A stretch of DNA of 64,000 bases from Amycolatopsis pithecellobii (GTDB lineage Bacteria; Actinomycetota; Actinomycetes; Mycobacteriales; Pseudonocardiaceae): NCBI RefSeq assembly GCF_009707865.1, contig NZ_WMBA01000006.1:1-64000 (forward strand). The letters run 5' to 3'. The notes below the pieces were generated by a model. That model was not told the origin of the DNA. It saw only the letters and a list, made by a program, of their open reading frames with translations, and searched no databases. Below, in pieces: positions 24,306-32,918 of this stretch (within the stretch, counting starts at the first letter, position 1; each line of letters opens with the position of its first letter). Made by a program: the position numbers and the translations under genes.

Positions 24306-25463
24306 TTACCCGTCGTGGCCGCCGGTAAGCATCGCGACGAGCGCCGGCATCCCGGCCGCGCGGGCACGGCGCTGGCGCGTCGCGCCGGTCCCCGCACTCG
24401 TCAGGCGCCGGAGCGACTCGCGGACGAAACCGAGATCCCCGGTGTCTTCCAAGGCCGGCCGTACATATGCGAGCAGGTTCGCCACGGTCTGCCCCGCCGG
24501 AACCTGTTTCGCCGCAACGGGATCCACCCCGACACCGTCGATGCCGTCCCGCGCCGCCGCCCAGACCGCCGCTGCCGCGATCTGGCCGGATACCGGGACG
24601 AGCGCCGTGCCGCGCTCGATGTCGGCCAAAGCCCGGCGCACCAGCGCACGGCTGAGCACCGCCTGCAGCACCGCTTCGTCGACGGTCAGCGCGGTGTCCG
24701 CGACACGGAATTCGATGGTGGGCAACCGTGCCGACGGCCGGGCCAGCCAGAACGACATCGCCGGATCGATCAGTACGCCGCAATCGACGAGGCGCGCGAC
24801 CTCGGCTTCATAGCCGGCGAACCCGTCGAACGGCGGCGGCACACCCGCCCCGGGAAACCGGGATTGCAGCACCATCCGCCAGCTGCCGTAGCCGGTGTCA
24901 CGGCCGCGGTCGAACGGCGAATTCACCGACAGCGTAAGCAAAGCTGGCAGCCACGGCCGCACCCGGTTGAGCACCTGAACCGCGAGTTCCTTGCCCGGCA
25001 CGCCGACGTGCACGTGAGTGCCGCAGGCCTCGTAGTCGGCGACCAGGCCGCGATAGCCGGCGTCGATGCGGCCGAACCGGCCCTCGTTGTCGCGCGGCGG
25101 GAGCGGCCCGGAACAGAGAGGCGTCCCCGATGCGGCGATAACCGTGCCGTGCCGCGCGGCGGCGTCACGCAGGATTTGCCTGCCCCGCACGACTTGCGCC
25201 CGCAGGCGCGCCGCATCGGTGCAGATTCCGGTCGCCGCCTCCACCTGGGTGGGGCGCAGTTCGCGGTGCAGCGCGGCGCCGTCCGGGAGTGGCGCGAGCC
25301 CATCGAGCACCTCGGACGCGCGGGATACGGTCGCTCCCGTCCCCGGATCGAGCAGGAGGAATTCCTCCTCGACGCCGATGGTCAGTCCGGAAGCGGGGGC
25401 AGCGGCTTCGTCGCCGGGCCTTCGATCACCGAACCGTCCGTACCGAAGCGGGAACCGTGACAT
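24306..25463 (-). CDS. YbdK-like carboxylate-amine ligase (GCS2 family)
   Basis: An ATP-grasp-like glutamate-cysteine ligase family 2 protein of about 385 residues. It has LTIGVEEEFLLLDPGTG, the CGTHVHVGVP metal/substrate motif, TIEFRVADT and QTVANLLAYVRPALEDTG. YbdK proteins show weak gamma-glutamylcysteine synthesis; the natural reaction is unclear. The start is uncertain: ATG 25463 overlaps the FAD-Rieske gene by 82 bp, while the conserved domain begins at a CTGA overlap near 25385. Actinobacteria make mycothiol, so glutathione synthesis is unlikely. Confidence 0.85.
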   Translation of the reverse strand: MSRFPLRYGRFGDRRPGDEAAAPASGLTIGVEEEFLLLDPGTGATVSRASEVLDGLAPLPDGAALHRELRPTQVEAATGICTDAARLRAQVVRGRQILRDAAARHGTVIAASGTPLCSGPLPPRDNEGRFGRIDAGYRGLVADYEACGTHVHVGVPGKELAVQVLNRVRPWLPALLTLSVNSPFDRGRDTGYGSWRMVLQSRFPGAGVPPPFDGFAGYEAEVARLVDCGVLIDPAMSFWLARPSARLPTIEFRVADTALTVDEAVLQAVLSRALVRRALADIERGTALVPVSGQIAAAAVWAAARDGIDGVGVDPVAAKQVPAGQTVANLLAYVRPALEDTGDLGFVRESLRRLTSAGTGATRQRRARAAGMPALVAMLTGGHDG

Positions 25464-26842
25464 GGGCAGTCCCAGGTTTTCTCGGCGTTGTTGAAGGCGA
25501 CGAGGCAACCGAGGTGAGTACAGCGCGCGTTCACCGTCCGCACCGTGCCGTCCGCGGTCCGGTACGAGGCGGCGAACTGCGCCCCGCGCCGGGACACGAC
25601 GCCCTCGCCGGTGCCCGGCGCGGCGGATGCCCGGACATGGTCGCCCACCAGATGTTTTGCCACCGGCGCATTGGTCTTGGCCAATCCGATGGCGGACCGA
25701 ACGTCAAAGCGGTTCGGGTCGTACAGCCGCGCGTACACGCTGCCTTCACCGCGAATCTCCTTGTCCAGCAGCAAACCCGCGGCCGTGCCACCGGTCATCC
25801 CCCATTGCCCGAACCCGGTCGCCACCCACAGCTGTTTCGCCCACGGCACATAGTGGCCAACATAGGGCACACCGTCCAAAGTAGACATATCATGGGCGGA
25901 CCAGCGGTGGGTCACCTCGGTCACGCCGAACTTACCGGCGGCGCGGGCGAGTTCGAGGTAGCGGGATTCGACGTCGAGGTGCTCGCCGGTCCGGTAATGC
26001 TCGCCGCCGACGATGACGATCCCGTTGTGGCCGCGTAACGACCGGTGTGTCTCCGCCTCGAGGTACATCCCCGGCGGGCTCTCACCCGGACCCGCCACCA
26101 CGAGATCGCGGGTCGGTTCGAGCCGGGCGAAGTACAAACCACGGTCGAGAATCGGGTAGTGCGTGGCGATCACGACATCCCCCGCCCGCACCGTCGTACC
26201 GCGCACGTGCACGGTCGGCACCGGCCGTTCGTCCACCCGTTCCACCCTGGCCTGCTCCAGGATGACGCCGCCGAGCCGTTCGATCGCGGAAGCCAAGCCC
26301 AGTAACCACTTGCGCGGATGGAACTGCGCCTGGTCACTGACCCGCACCGCGCCCGCGACCGGGAACGGCAGGGTGGTCTCTTTGACGAAGCTCGCGGGTA
26401 ACCCGGCCTCGCGGGCGGCCTCGGCCTCACGTTTGAGCTTGCCGGCGTGGCCGCGCGTGTAGACGAAACTGTCCTGGCGCGAGAAGTCGCAGTCGATGTT
26501 CAGCTCCGCCGCCGTGCGCGCGATCCATTCGAGCGCCCCGAGCTGGCTGGCCGCGTACTGGGCGGCGGCCTCGGCGCCGTTCCGGTCGGTCAAGTAACGG
26601 TATTTGACGGCATGCTGTGCGGTGACCTTCGCGGTCGTATGGCCGGAAACGCCGCCGGCGACCTCCCCCGCTTCCAGCACGACGACCGAGCGGCCCGCGT
26701 CCGCGAGCGCGTAGGCGGTGGTCAGCCCGGCGATACCGGCGCCGATGACGGCCACGTCGGCTTCGGTGGGCAACGGCTGGTCAGCGCGTGACGGGGCGGT
26801 CGCGGTGTCCACCCACAGAGATCGTGGCGGCGGTAGCTGCAT
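25382..26842 (-). CDS. FAD oxidoreductase fused to Rieske [2Fe-2S] domain
   Basis: A 486-residue flavoprotein. The N-terminal DAO-type FAD domain starts VAVIGAGIAGLTTAYALADAG. The C-terminal Rieske domain has CTHLGC and CPCHGSRF with two Cys and two His ligands. The GMTGGTAAGLLLDKEI segment precedes the fusion. Such FAD-Rieske proteins occur in bacterial stress clusters; the substrate is unknown. It lies 36 bp after UdgX, and its 3' end overlaps the YbdK-like gene. Confidence 0.92.
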   Translation of the reverse strand: MQLPPPRSLWVDTATAPSRADQPLPTEADVAVIGAGIAGLTTAYALADAGRSVVVLEAGEVAGGVSGHTTAKVTAQHAVKYRYLTDRNGAEAAAQYAASQLGALEWIARTAAELNIDCDFSRQDSFVYTRGHAGKLKREAEAAREAGLPASFVKETTLPFPVAGAVRVSDQAQFHPRKWLLGLASAIERLGGVILEQARVERVDERPVPTVHVRGTTVRAGDVVIATHYPILDRGLYFARLEPTRDLVVAGPGESPPGMYLEAETHRSLRGHNGIVIVGGEHYRTGEHLDVESRYLELARAAGKFGVTEVTHRWSAHDMSTLDGVPYVGHYVPWAKQLWVATGFGQWGMTGGTAAGLLLDKEIRGEGSVYARLYDPNRFDVRSAIGLAKTNAPVAKHLVGDHVRASAAPGTGEGVVSRRGAQFAASYRTADGTVRTVNARCTHLGCLVAFNNAEKTWDCPCHGSRFGTDGSVIEGPATKPLPPLPD

Positions 26843-26878
26843 GTCTTGGGGGATGCCCCCGGGGCGCCGCGCGAAACG

Positions 26879-27508
26879 TCACCGTGCCGCGGCGAGATCC
26901 TCCACCAGCGCGGCGTAAGCGCTGTCGCGATCGGGTGCGCGGAGCACGGCCGACGGGTGCACAGTGGACAGTACGTGTGCCGGATGCCCGTCGAATTCGG
27001 CCGGTGCCTCGACCACCTTCCCCCGGTGGGCGGTGATCCGGAACGAGGGCCCCATCAGCGCCGAAGCGGCGGTCGCACCCAGCAGCACCACCAGTCGCGG
27101 CCGGACGGCTCGCAACTCGGCCACGAGCCAGGGCCGGCATGCCACGATCTGGCCGCGCGAAGGCTTCTGGTGAATCCGGCGTTTCCCGCGCTCGGTGAAC
27201 CGGAAATGCTTCACCGCGTTCGTCACGTACACCTGCCCGCGGTCGATACCCGCTTCGACGAGCGCATGGTCCAGTAGCCGCCCGGCCGGGCCGACAAACG
27301 GTTCGCCGTCGATGTCCTCCCGGTCGCCGGGCTGCTCTCCCAGCATGACGATCTTCGCCCGCTTCGGTCCCGCACCGAACACCGTCTGCGTGGCGTCCCG
27401 GTAGAGGTCGCATCCGCGACATCCCCGGGACGCCTCGCCGAGCCGGTCCAGATCGGTGCTGTCCGGAACGAACTCCGACGCGTCAGCCCGGCCGGTTGAC
27501 GTCACCAC
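26879..27508 (-). CDS. udgX: UdgX-type uracil-DNA glycosylase
   Basis: A 209-residue family of UDG that forms a covalent bond with uracil-containing single-stranded DNA. The water-activating motif is GEQPG (57-61), and the R-loop KRRIH (109-113) with His113 is the UdgX hallmark absent from other UDG classes. Cys30-x2-Cys33 and Cys124 suit its [4Fe-4S] cluster. Start GTG 27508 overlaps the SRPBCC gene by 26 bp, so it is coupled to the stress-type operon rather than to repair genes. Confidence 0.93.
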   Translation of the reverse strand: MVTSTGRADASEFVPDSTDLDRLGEASRGCRGCDLYRDATQTVFGAGPKRAKIVMLGEQPGDREDIDGEPFVGPAGRLLDHALVEAGIDRGQVYVTNAVKHFRFTERGKRRIHQKPSRGQIVACRPWLVAELRAVRPRLVVLLGATAASALMGPSFRITAHRGKVVEAPAEFDGHPAHVLSTVHPSAVLRAPDRDSAYAALVEDLAAAR

Positions 27509-27941
27509 GCCAGCTACCGGTTTCCATGCCGCGGTGCTCGATGAATTCCTTGAAGCGCTTCATATCGCCCTTGACACGACGGTCGAGCAGACCGAGCTTG
27601 TCCGCGACGTTCTCCACGACGCCTTCCGGATCCAGATCCATCTGCGCGGTCACGCGGGTCGTCGAATCGTCGAGGCGGTGGAATGTGATGACGCCGGCGT
27701 GGTTGGGCCCGCTGTCCGAACGCCATGCCACGCGTTCGTCCGGGTGCTGCTCGGTGATGGTGGCGTCGAATTCCCTCGTGGTGCCGGCGACCTGGGTCAC
27801 CCAGTGCAGGTGCGTGTTGTCCAGTTGCCGGACCTGTTCGACACCTTCCATGAACTCCGGGAAGGACTCGAACTGGGTCCACTGGTTGTAGGCCGTGGTC
27901 ACCGGGACGTTCACGTCGACGGTTTCGGTAATCGTGCTCAT
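27483..27941 (-). CDS. SRPBCC (START-like) protein
   Basis: A 152-residue ligand-binding fold protein: TVDVNVPVTTAYNQWTQFES at the N-terminus, FPEFMEGVEQVRQLD, and a GVITFHRLDDSTTRVTAQMD strand pair before the long C-terminal helix. Proteins of this sub-type are frequent in actinobacterial stress operons. The ligand is unknown. ATG 27941 lies 18 bp after the alcohol dehydrogenase stop, and the 3' end overlaps udgX. Confidence 0.9.
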   Translation of the reverse strand: MSTITETVDVNVPVTTAYNQWTQFESFPEFMEGVEQVRQLDNTHLHWVTQVAGTTREFDATITEQHPDERVAWRSDSGPNHAGVITFHRLDDSTTRVTAQMDLDPEGVVENVADKLGLLDRRVKGDMKRFKEFIEHRGMETGSWRGDVNRPG

Positions 27942-27959
27942 GGTGCTCCTTTCCGTTTC

Positions 27960-29150
27960 TCAGCGGGACGGGCGCAGCAGAACCTTGATCGCACCGTCCC
28001 GCTTCTCCTGGAACATCCGGTACGCCTCAGGCGCCTGGTCGAGCGGCAGGTGATGGGTGGCAAGGCCTTCCACGCCCAGCGGGTCGGCCTCGTCGCTGAC
28101 CAGCGGCAGCACGTCGTCCATCCAGTGCCGCACGTTCGCCTGCCCCATCCGCAACTGGATCTGCTTGTCGAACAACTCGAACATCGGCAGCGGATCGGCC
28201 ATCCCGCCGTAGACGCCGCTGAGCGAAATGGTGCCGCCGCGGCGAACGGTGCGGATGGCGGCGTGCAGCACGCTCAACCGGTCCATACCAGCTGTCTCGA
28301 TCACTTTCGCGGCAACGGGTTTCGGCAGCAGACCCGACATCTGCTGGGCGAGCTTGCCGACGGGGGCACCGTGCGCCTCCATCCCGACCGCGTCGATCAC
28401 CGAGTCGGCACCGCGCCCGGAGGTCAGATCCCCGACGACGCCGGGAATGTCCTTGTGGTGCCGGATATTGAACGTCGTGGCGCCGTGCCGGGCGGCCACC
28501 TCCAGGCGTTCCGGCACCAGATCGACCCCGATGACGAGTTCGGCGCCACGGTGCCGCGCGATGCGGCAGCACATCTGCCCGATCGGGCCCAGCCCGAACA
28601 CCACCACGCTGCCACCCGGTGGGATCGCCGCATATTCGACAGCCTGCCACGCGGTGGGCACCACGTCGGACAGGTAGACGTACCGGTCGTCCGGCGGGCC
28701 GTCCGGCACCTTCACCGGGCCGTACTGGGCCTGGGGAACACGCAGATATTCGGCCTGCCCGCCCGGCACCTGCCCGTAGAGCTTGGTGTACCCGAACAAC
28801 GCGGCACCCTTGCCGTATTCGGTGACCTGCGTCGTCTCGCACTGCGACTGCAACCCGGAAGTACACATGACACAGTGCCCGCACGAGATGTTGAACGGCA
28901 CCACGACGCGGTCACCGCGCGCGAGGTTGCGGACTTCGGAGCCGACCTCTTCGACCACACCCATCGGTTCGTGCCCGAGGATGTCGCCCTCACCGAGAAA
29001 CGGCCCCAGCACCTCGTACAGGTGCAGGTCCGATCCGCAGATGCCCGTGGACGTGATGCGCACGATGGCGTCTGTGGGTTCCTCGATCCGGGGATCGGGC
29101 ACGGTGTCCACCCGGACATCGCGTTTTCCGTGCCACGCAACCGCTTTCAT
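27960..29150 (-). CDS. Zinc-dependent alcohol dehydrogenase (formaldehyde dehydrogenase-like)
   Basis: A 396-residue medium-chain dehydrogenase. Catalytic zinc ligands are in STGICGSDLHLYE and GHEPMGVVEEVG; structural zinc uses C-x2-C-x2-C-x7-C in SCGHCVMCTSGLQSQCE. The Rossmann motif is VVVFGLGPIGQMCCR. The overall pattern is that of glutathione-independent formaldehyde dehydrogenase-type enzymes. It is the first gene of a six-gene minus-strand run and lies under a SigB/SigF-like promoter. Confidence 0.92.
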   Translation of the reverse strand: MKAVAWHGKRDVRVDTVPDPRIEEPTDAIVRITSTGICGSDLHLYEVLGPFLGEGDILGHEPMGVVEEVGSEVRNLARGDRVVVPFNISCGHCVMCTSGLQSQCETTQVTEYGKGAALFGYTKLYGQVPGGQAEYLRVPQAQYGPVKVPDGPPDDRYVYLSDVVPTAWQAVEYAAIPPGGSVVVFGLGPIGQMCCRIARHRGAELVIGVDLVPERLEVAARHGATTFNIRHHKDIPGVVGDLTSGRGADSVIDAVGMEAHGAPVGKLAQQMSGLLPKPVAAKVIETAGMDRLSVLHAAIRTVRRGGTISLSGVYGGMADPLPMFELFDKQIQLRMGQANVRHWMDDVLPLVSDEADPLGVEGLATHHLPLDQAPEAYRMFQEKRDGAIKVLLRPSR

Positions 29151-29190
29151 GCGCTGGTCCTCCCGTCGGCCTGCTGCGTCCGGGAAAGGG

Positions 29191-29216
29191 GTATCCAGGC
29201 TGGAGCGGGGTGAAAC
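29191..29216 (-). promoter_or_regulatory. SigB/SigF-like stress promoter
   Basis: On the minus strand GTTT (29213-29216) and GGATAC (29191-29196) are 16 bp apart, matching the GTTT-N14-17-GGGTAY type of stress-sigma promoter with one difference. It would drive the alcohol dehydrogenase-SRPBCC-udgX-FAD/Rieske-YbdK-iron enzyme run. Confidence 0.5.
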
Positions 29217-29587
29217 TACGCGTCGAGCCAGCCGTGCTGGTTGGCCAGATCGAGCACGGTCCGCCGCACGCGCAGCAACTGCTCGGCGGTCAGCGTCGGC
29301 ACCCCGGTCAGCAGCGCCTCGGTGAGCTCCTCGCGGAAGTCAAGGCCGGCCGGCAGATAATCGTCGTCGTTACCGGACCGCGCGTTGCGCACCACGCGCA
29401 CATTGGACGCCTTCGGCCCGCGCTCGCCATCCTCCAAAGTGAACTCGACGACCGTGCCCGGCGCGATCAGCCGCTTGTCCACATCGAGATCGTTGACGTG
29501 GACGAAGACGTCCTCGCCGCCGTCATCCGGCGCTACGAACCCGTACCCGCGCATTTCGTCGAACCGAACGACTTTACCCGTGACCAC
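29216..29587 (-). CDS. Cold-shock-domain protein with C-terminal extension
   Basis: A 123-residue protein: an N-terminal cold-shock domain (VVTGKVVRFDEMRGYGFVAP and DVFVHVNDL with RNP1/RNP2-type aromatics) followed by about 55 extra residues ending LLRVRRTVLDLANQHGWLDA. The common CspA is about 67 residues, so the helical tail is an addition seen in some actinobacterial paralogues. I choose GTG 29587 at the domain start; ATG 29638 would add 17 unlike residues. It sits between the 22-bp repeat array and the stress promoter. Confidence 0.85.
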   Translation of the reverse strand: MVTGKVVRFDEMRGYGFVAPDDGGEDVFVHVNDLDVDKRLIAPGTVVEFTLEDGERGPKASNVRVVRNARSGNDDDYLPAGLDFREELTEALLTGVPTLTAEQLLRVRRTVLDLANQHGWLDA

Positions 29588-29725
29588 CAGTGAACCCCAC
29601 AATGAATCGGGGGCCGGCAGCGCGGCCCCACGCGACATCGCGACAAGGTACCGCCTGGAAGGCTCCGGGCACAAACCACGGGTGTGTCCCGGCCTCGGCG
29701 CGGCCGGAAGGCGGCGCCGAGGCCG

Positions 29726-29784
29726 AACGTGCAACTCGCGCGCATGGAAAGCGCAACTCGCGCGCACGGAACGTTCAACTCGCG
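29726..29784. repeat. 22-bp tandem repeats (array 2)
   Basis: Two full 22-bp units (29741-29762, 29763-29784) plus the right 15 bp of a third (29726-29740), same family as 20835-20922. It lies just after the NDMA-type alcohol dehydrogenase stop and upstream of the cold-shock gene. Confidence 0.85.
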
Positions 29785-29790
29785 CAGGGG

Positions 29791-30903
29791 TCAGGCGGCG
29801 TGCAGCAGTACTCCGCGGATGTTCTTACCGTCGCGCAGATCCTGGTAGCCCTCGTTGACCTCGTCCAGCGTGTAGCGGCGGGTGACCAGTTCGTCGAGCT
29901 TGATCGCACCGGCTTCGTACAGCCGCAGCAGGCGGACGATGTCGTACTGCGGGTTGGCCGAGCCGAACAGCGTGCCCTTGATCGTCTTCTCGAACAGGGT
30001 CAGCACTCCACCGGACACGTGCACGGTGAGTTTCTCCGGGTTGGCCAGGCCGGTGATGACGACCGTGCCGCCCTTGCCGATCGCGTTGAACGCCGCGCTG
30101 ACGATGTCCTCGTCGACCGTGCCGACCGTGATCAGCGCCTGGTCGGCCAGCTGGCCCCGGGTCAGCTCAACGAGCTTGGCGAACGCTTCGTCGGCGCTGG
30201 CGAACGCATGGGTCGCGCCCAGTTTCAACGCGGTCTCGCGCTTGAGCTCCACCGGATCGACCACCACGATGTTCAGCGCACCGGCATGCGCGGCACCCTG
30301 GACCGCGTTGATGCCGATCCCGCCGATGCCGTAGATCACGACCGTGTCGCCCGCGCGGACCCCGCCCGCGTAGTTGGCCGTTCCCCAGCCCGTCGGCACG
30401 CCACAGCCGACCAGCACCGCGGTCTCCAGGGGCAGCCAGTCGTCGACCTTGACGACCGAGTACTGGGAAATGGTGGCGCGCTCGGCGAACGTGCCGAGCA
30501 TGCACATCGCGCCGTAGTCGGTGCCGCCGCGGTGGAACCGGAAGCTGCCGTCCGGCAGGTTCCCCTGCAGGATGGTGGCGCCCATGTCACACAGGTTCGA
30601 CCGGCCGGTCGCGCAGTAGCGGCACGTCCCGCAGTTGGGGATGAAGCTGCACACCACGTGGTCACCGGGCTTGACCTTGGTGACGCCGGGGCCGACCTCC
30701 TCGATGATTCCGGCGCCCTCGTGGCCGCCGATGATGGGGAACCGCGGCACGAGATCGTTGTCGATCAGGTGCAGGTCCGAGTGGCAGAGCCCGGCGGCGG
30801 TGTACTTGATCATCACCTCGCCGTCGCGCGGGCCGTCGAGTTCGAGCTCCTCGATCTCGAACGGCTTATGTGCATCGTGCAAAACAGCGGCTTTGGTCTT
30901 CAC
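29791..30903 (-). CDS. NDMA-dependent, mycofactocin-linked alcohol dehydrogenase
   Basis: A 370-residue zinc alcohol dehydrogenase of the group with tightly bound nicotinamide, which is re-oxidised by mycofactocin (or NDMA in assays) rather than by exchange. Zinc ligands are in AGLCHSDLHLID, GGHEGAGIIEE and CGTCRYCATGRSNLC; the Rossmann motif is VVIYGIGGIGINAVQGA. Start GTG 30903. It lies 38 bp downstream of mftE in the same direction, fitting its role as electron donor to the cofactor made by this locus. The natural alcohol is unknown. Confidence 0.92.
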   Translation of the reverse strand: MKTKAAVLHDAHKPFEIEELELDGPRDGEVMIKYTAAGLCHSDLHLIDNDLVPRFPIIGGHEGAGIIEEVGPGVTKVKPGDHVVCSFIPNCGTCRYCATGRSNLCDMGATILQGNLPDGSFRFHRGGTDYGAMCMLGTFAERATISQYSVVKVDDWLPLETAVLVGCGVPTGWGTANYAGGVRAGDTVVIYGIGGIGINAVQGAAHAGALNIVVVDPVELKRETALKLGATHAFASADEAFAKLVELTRGQLADQALITVGTVDEDIVSAAFNAIGKGGTVVITGLANPEKLTVHVSGGVLTLFEKTIKGTLFGSANPQYDIVRLLRLYEAGAIKLDELVTRRYTLDEVNEGYQDLRDGKNIRGVLLHAA

Positions 30904-30941
30904 GACGCGTTCACCCCTTTGTGAGGTCGCAGTAAGGACCG

Positions 30942-31610
30942 TTACAGCATGACATCCGAAGCAAGCGCGGCGACAGAGTCAAGTAGACTTTTCGCCCACC
31001 GGGTGAGGATGGCTTCGCCCGCCTCGGCGGTCGCGCCGCGTGGGTCGCCGAGCACCCCGTTGGGGCTGACCGCGCGAATTCCGCCCTCCCGCAAGGAATC
31101 GATCAACACCGGCATGGGCGTGGCGTTCCCCGGCTCCAGCCGGTCGAGCCGCACGGCGTCCGGCCGCAGCGCGAGCATCACCGACGTCTCGGTGTGCCCG
31201 GCGTGGCTGTCGTCGCTTCGCCCGCTCGGCAACCAGGCCCGTACTTTCCTTCCCTCGTAACGAAGTTTCGCGACCGCGCGGCGCAGCGGCTCGACGTTGC
31301 CCCCGTGCGCGCAGACCAGGAGCACTCCGGCGAAGGCGTCCGCCGAACGCACCAGCTCGACCAGAACCGTTTCGGTCGCTTCCTGGCCGATCGACAGCGT
31401 GCCGGGGAAACCGGCGTGCTCGCCGCTGGACCCGTACGGCAGTGCGGGCGCCACCACAACGTCTTCCCGTTTCCTCGCCACGGTTTCACACAACGCGACG
31501 GCGATCTCGGTGTCCACAGTGTACGGAAGATGTGGACCGTGCTGCTCGGTGGCGCCGAGGGGAACCACGAGCAGCCGCGGTGTCAGTTCGGTCCACGTAC
31601 GGTCTTTCAT
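30942..31610 (-). CDS. mftE: MftE creatininase-family peptidase
   Basis: A 222-residue creatininase-fold metallopeptidase that cleaves the MftC-modified C-terminal Val-Tyr dipeptide-derived moiety from MftA. Metal motifs are visible: PLGATEQHGPHLPYTVDTEI, a CAHGGNVEPL segment and HAGHTETSVML. The ATG at 31610 overlaps the mftF stop (ATGA), so the longer upstream reading is rejected. Confidence 0.93.
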   Translation of the reverse strand: MKDRTWTELTPRLLVVPLGATEQHGPHLPYTVDTEIAVALCETVARKREDVVVAPALPYGSSGEHAGFPGTLSIGQEATETVLVELVRSADAFAGVLLVCAHGGNVEPLRRAVAKLRYEGRKVRAWLPSGRSDDSHAGHTETSVMLALRPDAVRLDRLEPGNATPMPVLIDSLREGGIRAVSPNGVLGDPRGATAEAGEAILTRWAKSLLDSVAALASDVML

Positions 31611-32905
31611 TTCCTGGGCCAGTTTGTGAAATCCGGGATGAGCGGCGTGACCGTGCGTTCTTTCCAGCAGCCGTACCAAACTCCGGCGCCATAGCTGAGA
31701 TCGTCAGCCGTTCTCGCCAGCACCCAGCGGACGGGATCGAGGCCCGGTCGGGTTTCCGCCCACTCCTTGAGGTGACGCGAGAAGGCGAACGCGAGGACCG
31801 TCCGACCCCGGGCGGCGAGCACCGGCACGGCCACCGGTCCCCAGGTCCGGGTGAGTGCCTCGGCGAAGTACCGGCCCGCACCGAGGTGACCACGCAGGGC
31901 GATGAGCAGCGATTCCCGCACCGGGACGCCCAACGGCGCGAGCTTGCGTGGCAGGAGGGCGGCCGTGCCGAAGGCGACGGCCGCCCCGAGGCCGGGGCGG
32001 CGCGCGGCGATGAGACCCCACGCGAGCGCCGTCCACCCGGAAACCCGCACGGGAGCGATGGCTTTGTGGCCGTGCCTCTTCGCGAGCGGCGCCGCGGAGG
32101 TGCCGTAGTCGAACCGCTGCTTCGCCCACGCACGCCAGGTTTTCCGCGGGGTGTGCAACACTTCGGACTTCGGCTCGTAACGCACGCGACCGTCCAGCCG
32201 CCAGACGAAATCGACGTCCTCCCCGAAACGCAGCCGCTCGTCGAAACCGCCGGCTGCCTTCGCCGCCGCCGTGCGCACGACGAGTGCGGCCGTCGGGAGG
32301 TAGGTCACCCGGCGCCCCGGCCCGACCGGTGCCGGAGCCGCGCCGAGGTCCAAAGCGGACCGTTGCCGCTCGTACTTCTCGAGCGCGGAACTTCCTGGCG
32401 TGCTGCGAATTCTCGGGGCGACGGCGACGACAGCCGGGTCCTCGAAATGCGGCAGGATCGCGTCGAGCCAGCCGGGCCGCGGTTCGGTGTCGGCATCGAG
32501 GAACGCGGTGAGTTCCGTCGTGACGTACGCGAGTCCCGTGTTACGCGCGGCGGCCGGGCCGCGTGCCACCGGATGTCGTTGGGTCGCAACGGGAATCGGC
32601 GCCTGGGACCCGTCGTCGATCACCACGTCGGCAGCCGGCAACGTCGCGGGGTCGCGCGCGGGCACGACGATCGTCACGTCCGCGCGCGTGAGGCCGGCCT
32701 TGCGGTGCTCGGGATGGGCGATACCCGCATCGACGAGCCGGTCGGCGAGTTTCCGTTGCTGGGGCAGGTCCGACACCTCTGCGCCGTCGCGCCACTGCCG
32801 GACCAGGAGCGCCCCGGCCTTCGACAACCGCAGAACCCGCAGTGGCGCACCGCCGATCAGCACCTGACCGAGGATGCGTGTACCCGGATCGATGCGGAGC
32901 TTCAC
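31607..32905 (-). CDS. mftF: MftF glycosyltransferase
   Basis: A 432-residue GT2-family enzyme which in mycobacteria adds beta-1,4-linked glucose units to premycofactocin. The fold shows DVTIVVPARD, VVIDDGSQAP, RNTGLAYVTTELTAFLDADT (DxD) and LRFGEDVDFVWRL. C-terminal hydrophobic helices suggest membrane attachment. Start GTG 32905. Coupled to mftE by ATGA and 13 bp after etfB. It also contains a copy of the 13-bp GTCCA palindrome. Confidence 0.93.
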   Translation of the reverse strand: MKLRIDPGTRILGQVLIGGAPLRVLRLSKAGALLVRQWRDGAEVSDLPQQRKLADRLVDAGIAHPEHRKAGLTRADVTIVVPARDPATLPAADVVIDDGSQAPIPVATQRHPVARGPAAARNTGLAYVTTELTAFLDADTEPRPGWLDAILPHFEDPAVVAVAPRIRSTPGSSALEKYERQRSALDLGAAPAPVGPGRRVTYLPTAALVVRTAAAKAAGGFDERLRFGEDVDFVWRLDGRVRYEPKSEVLHTPRKTWRAWAKQRFDYGTSAAPLAKRHGHKAIAPVRVSGWTALAWGLIAARRPGLGAAVAFGTAALLPRKLAPLGVPVRESLLIALRGHLGAGRYFAEALTRTWGPVAVPVLAARGRTVLAFAFSRHLKEWAETRPGLDPVRWVLARTADDLSYGAGVWYGCWKERTVTPLIPDFTNWPRK

Positions 32906-32918
32906 GCGCGGAACCCGT

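Noticed and set aside
24306-25463. EgtA or glutathione synthesis role for the GCS2-family ligase
   Set aside because: No other ergothioneine or glutathione genes are nearby and the family is promiscuous.
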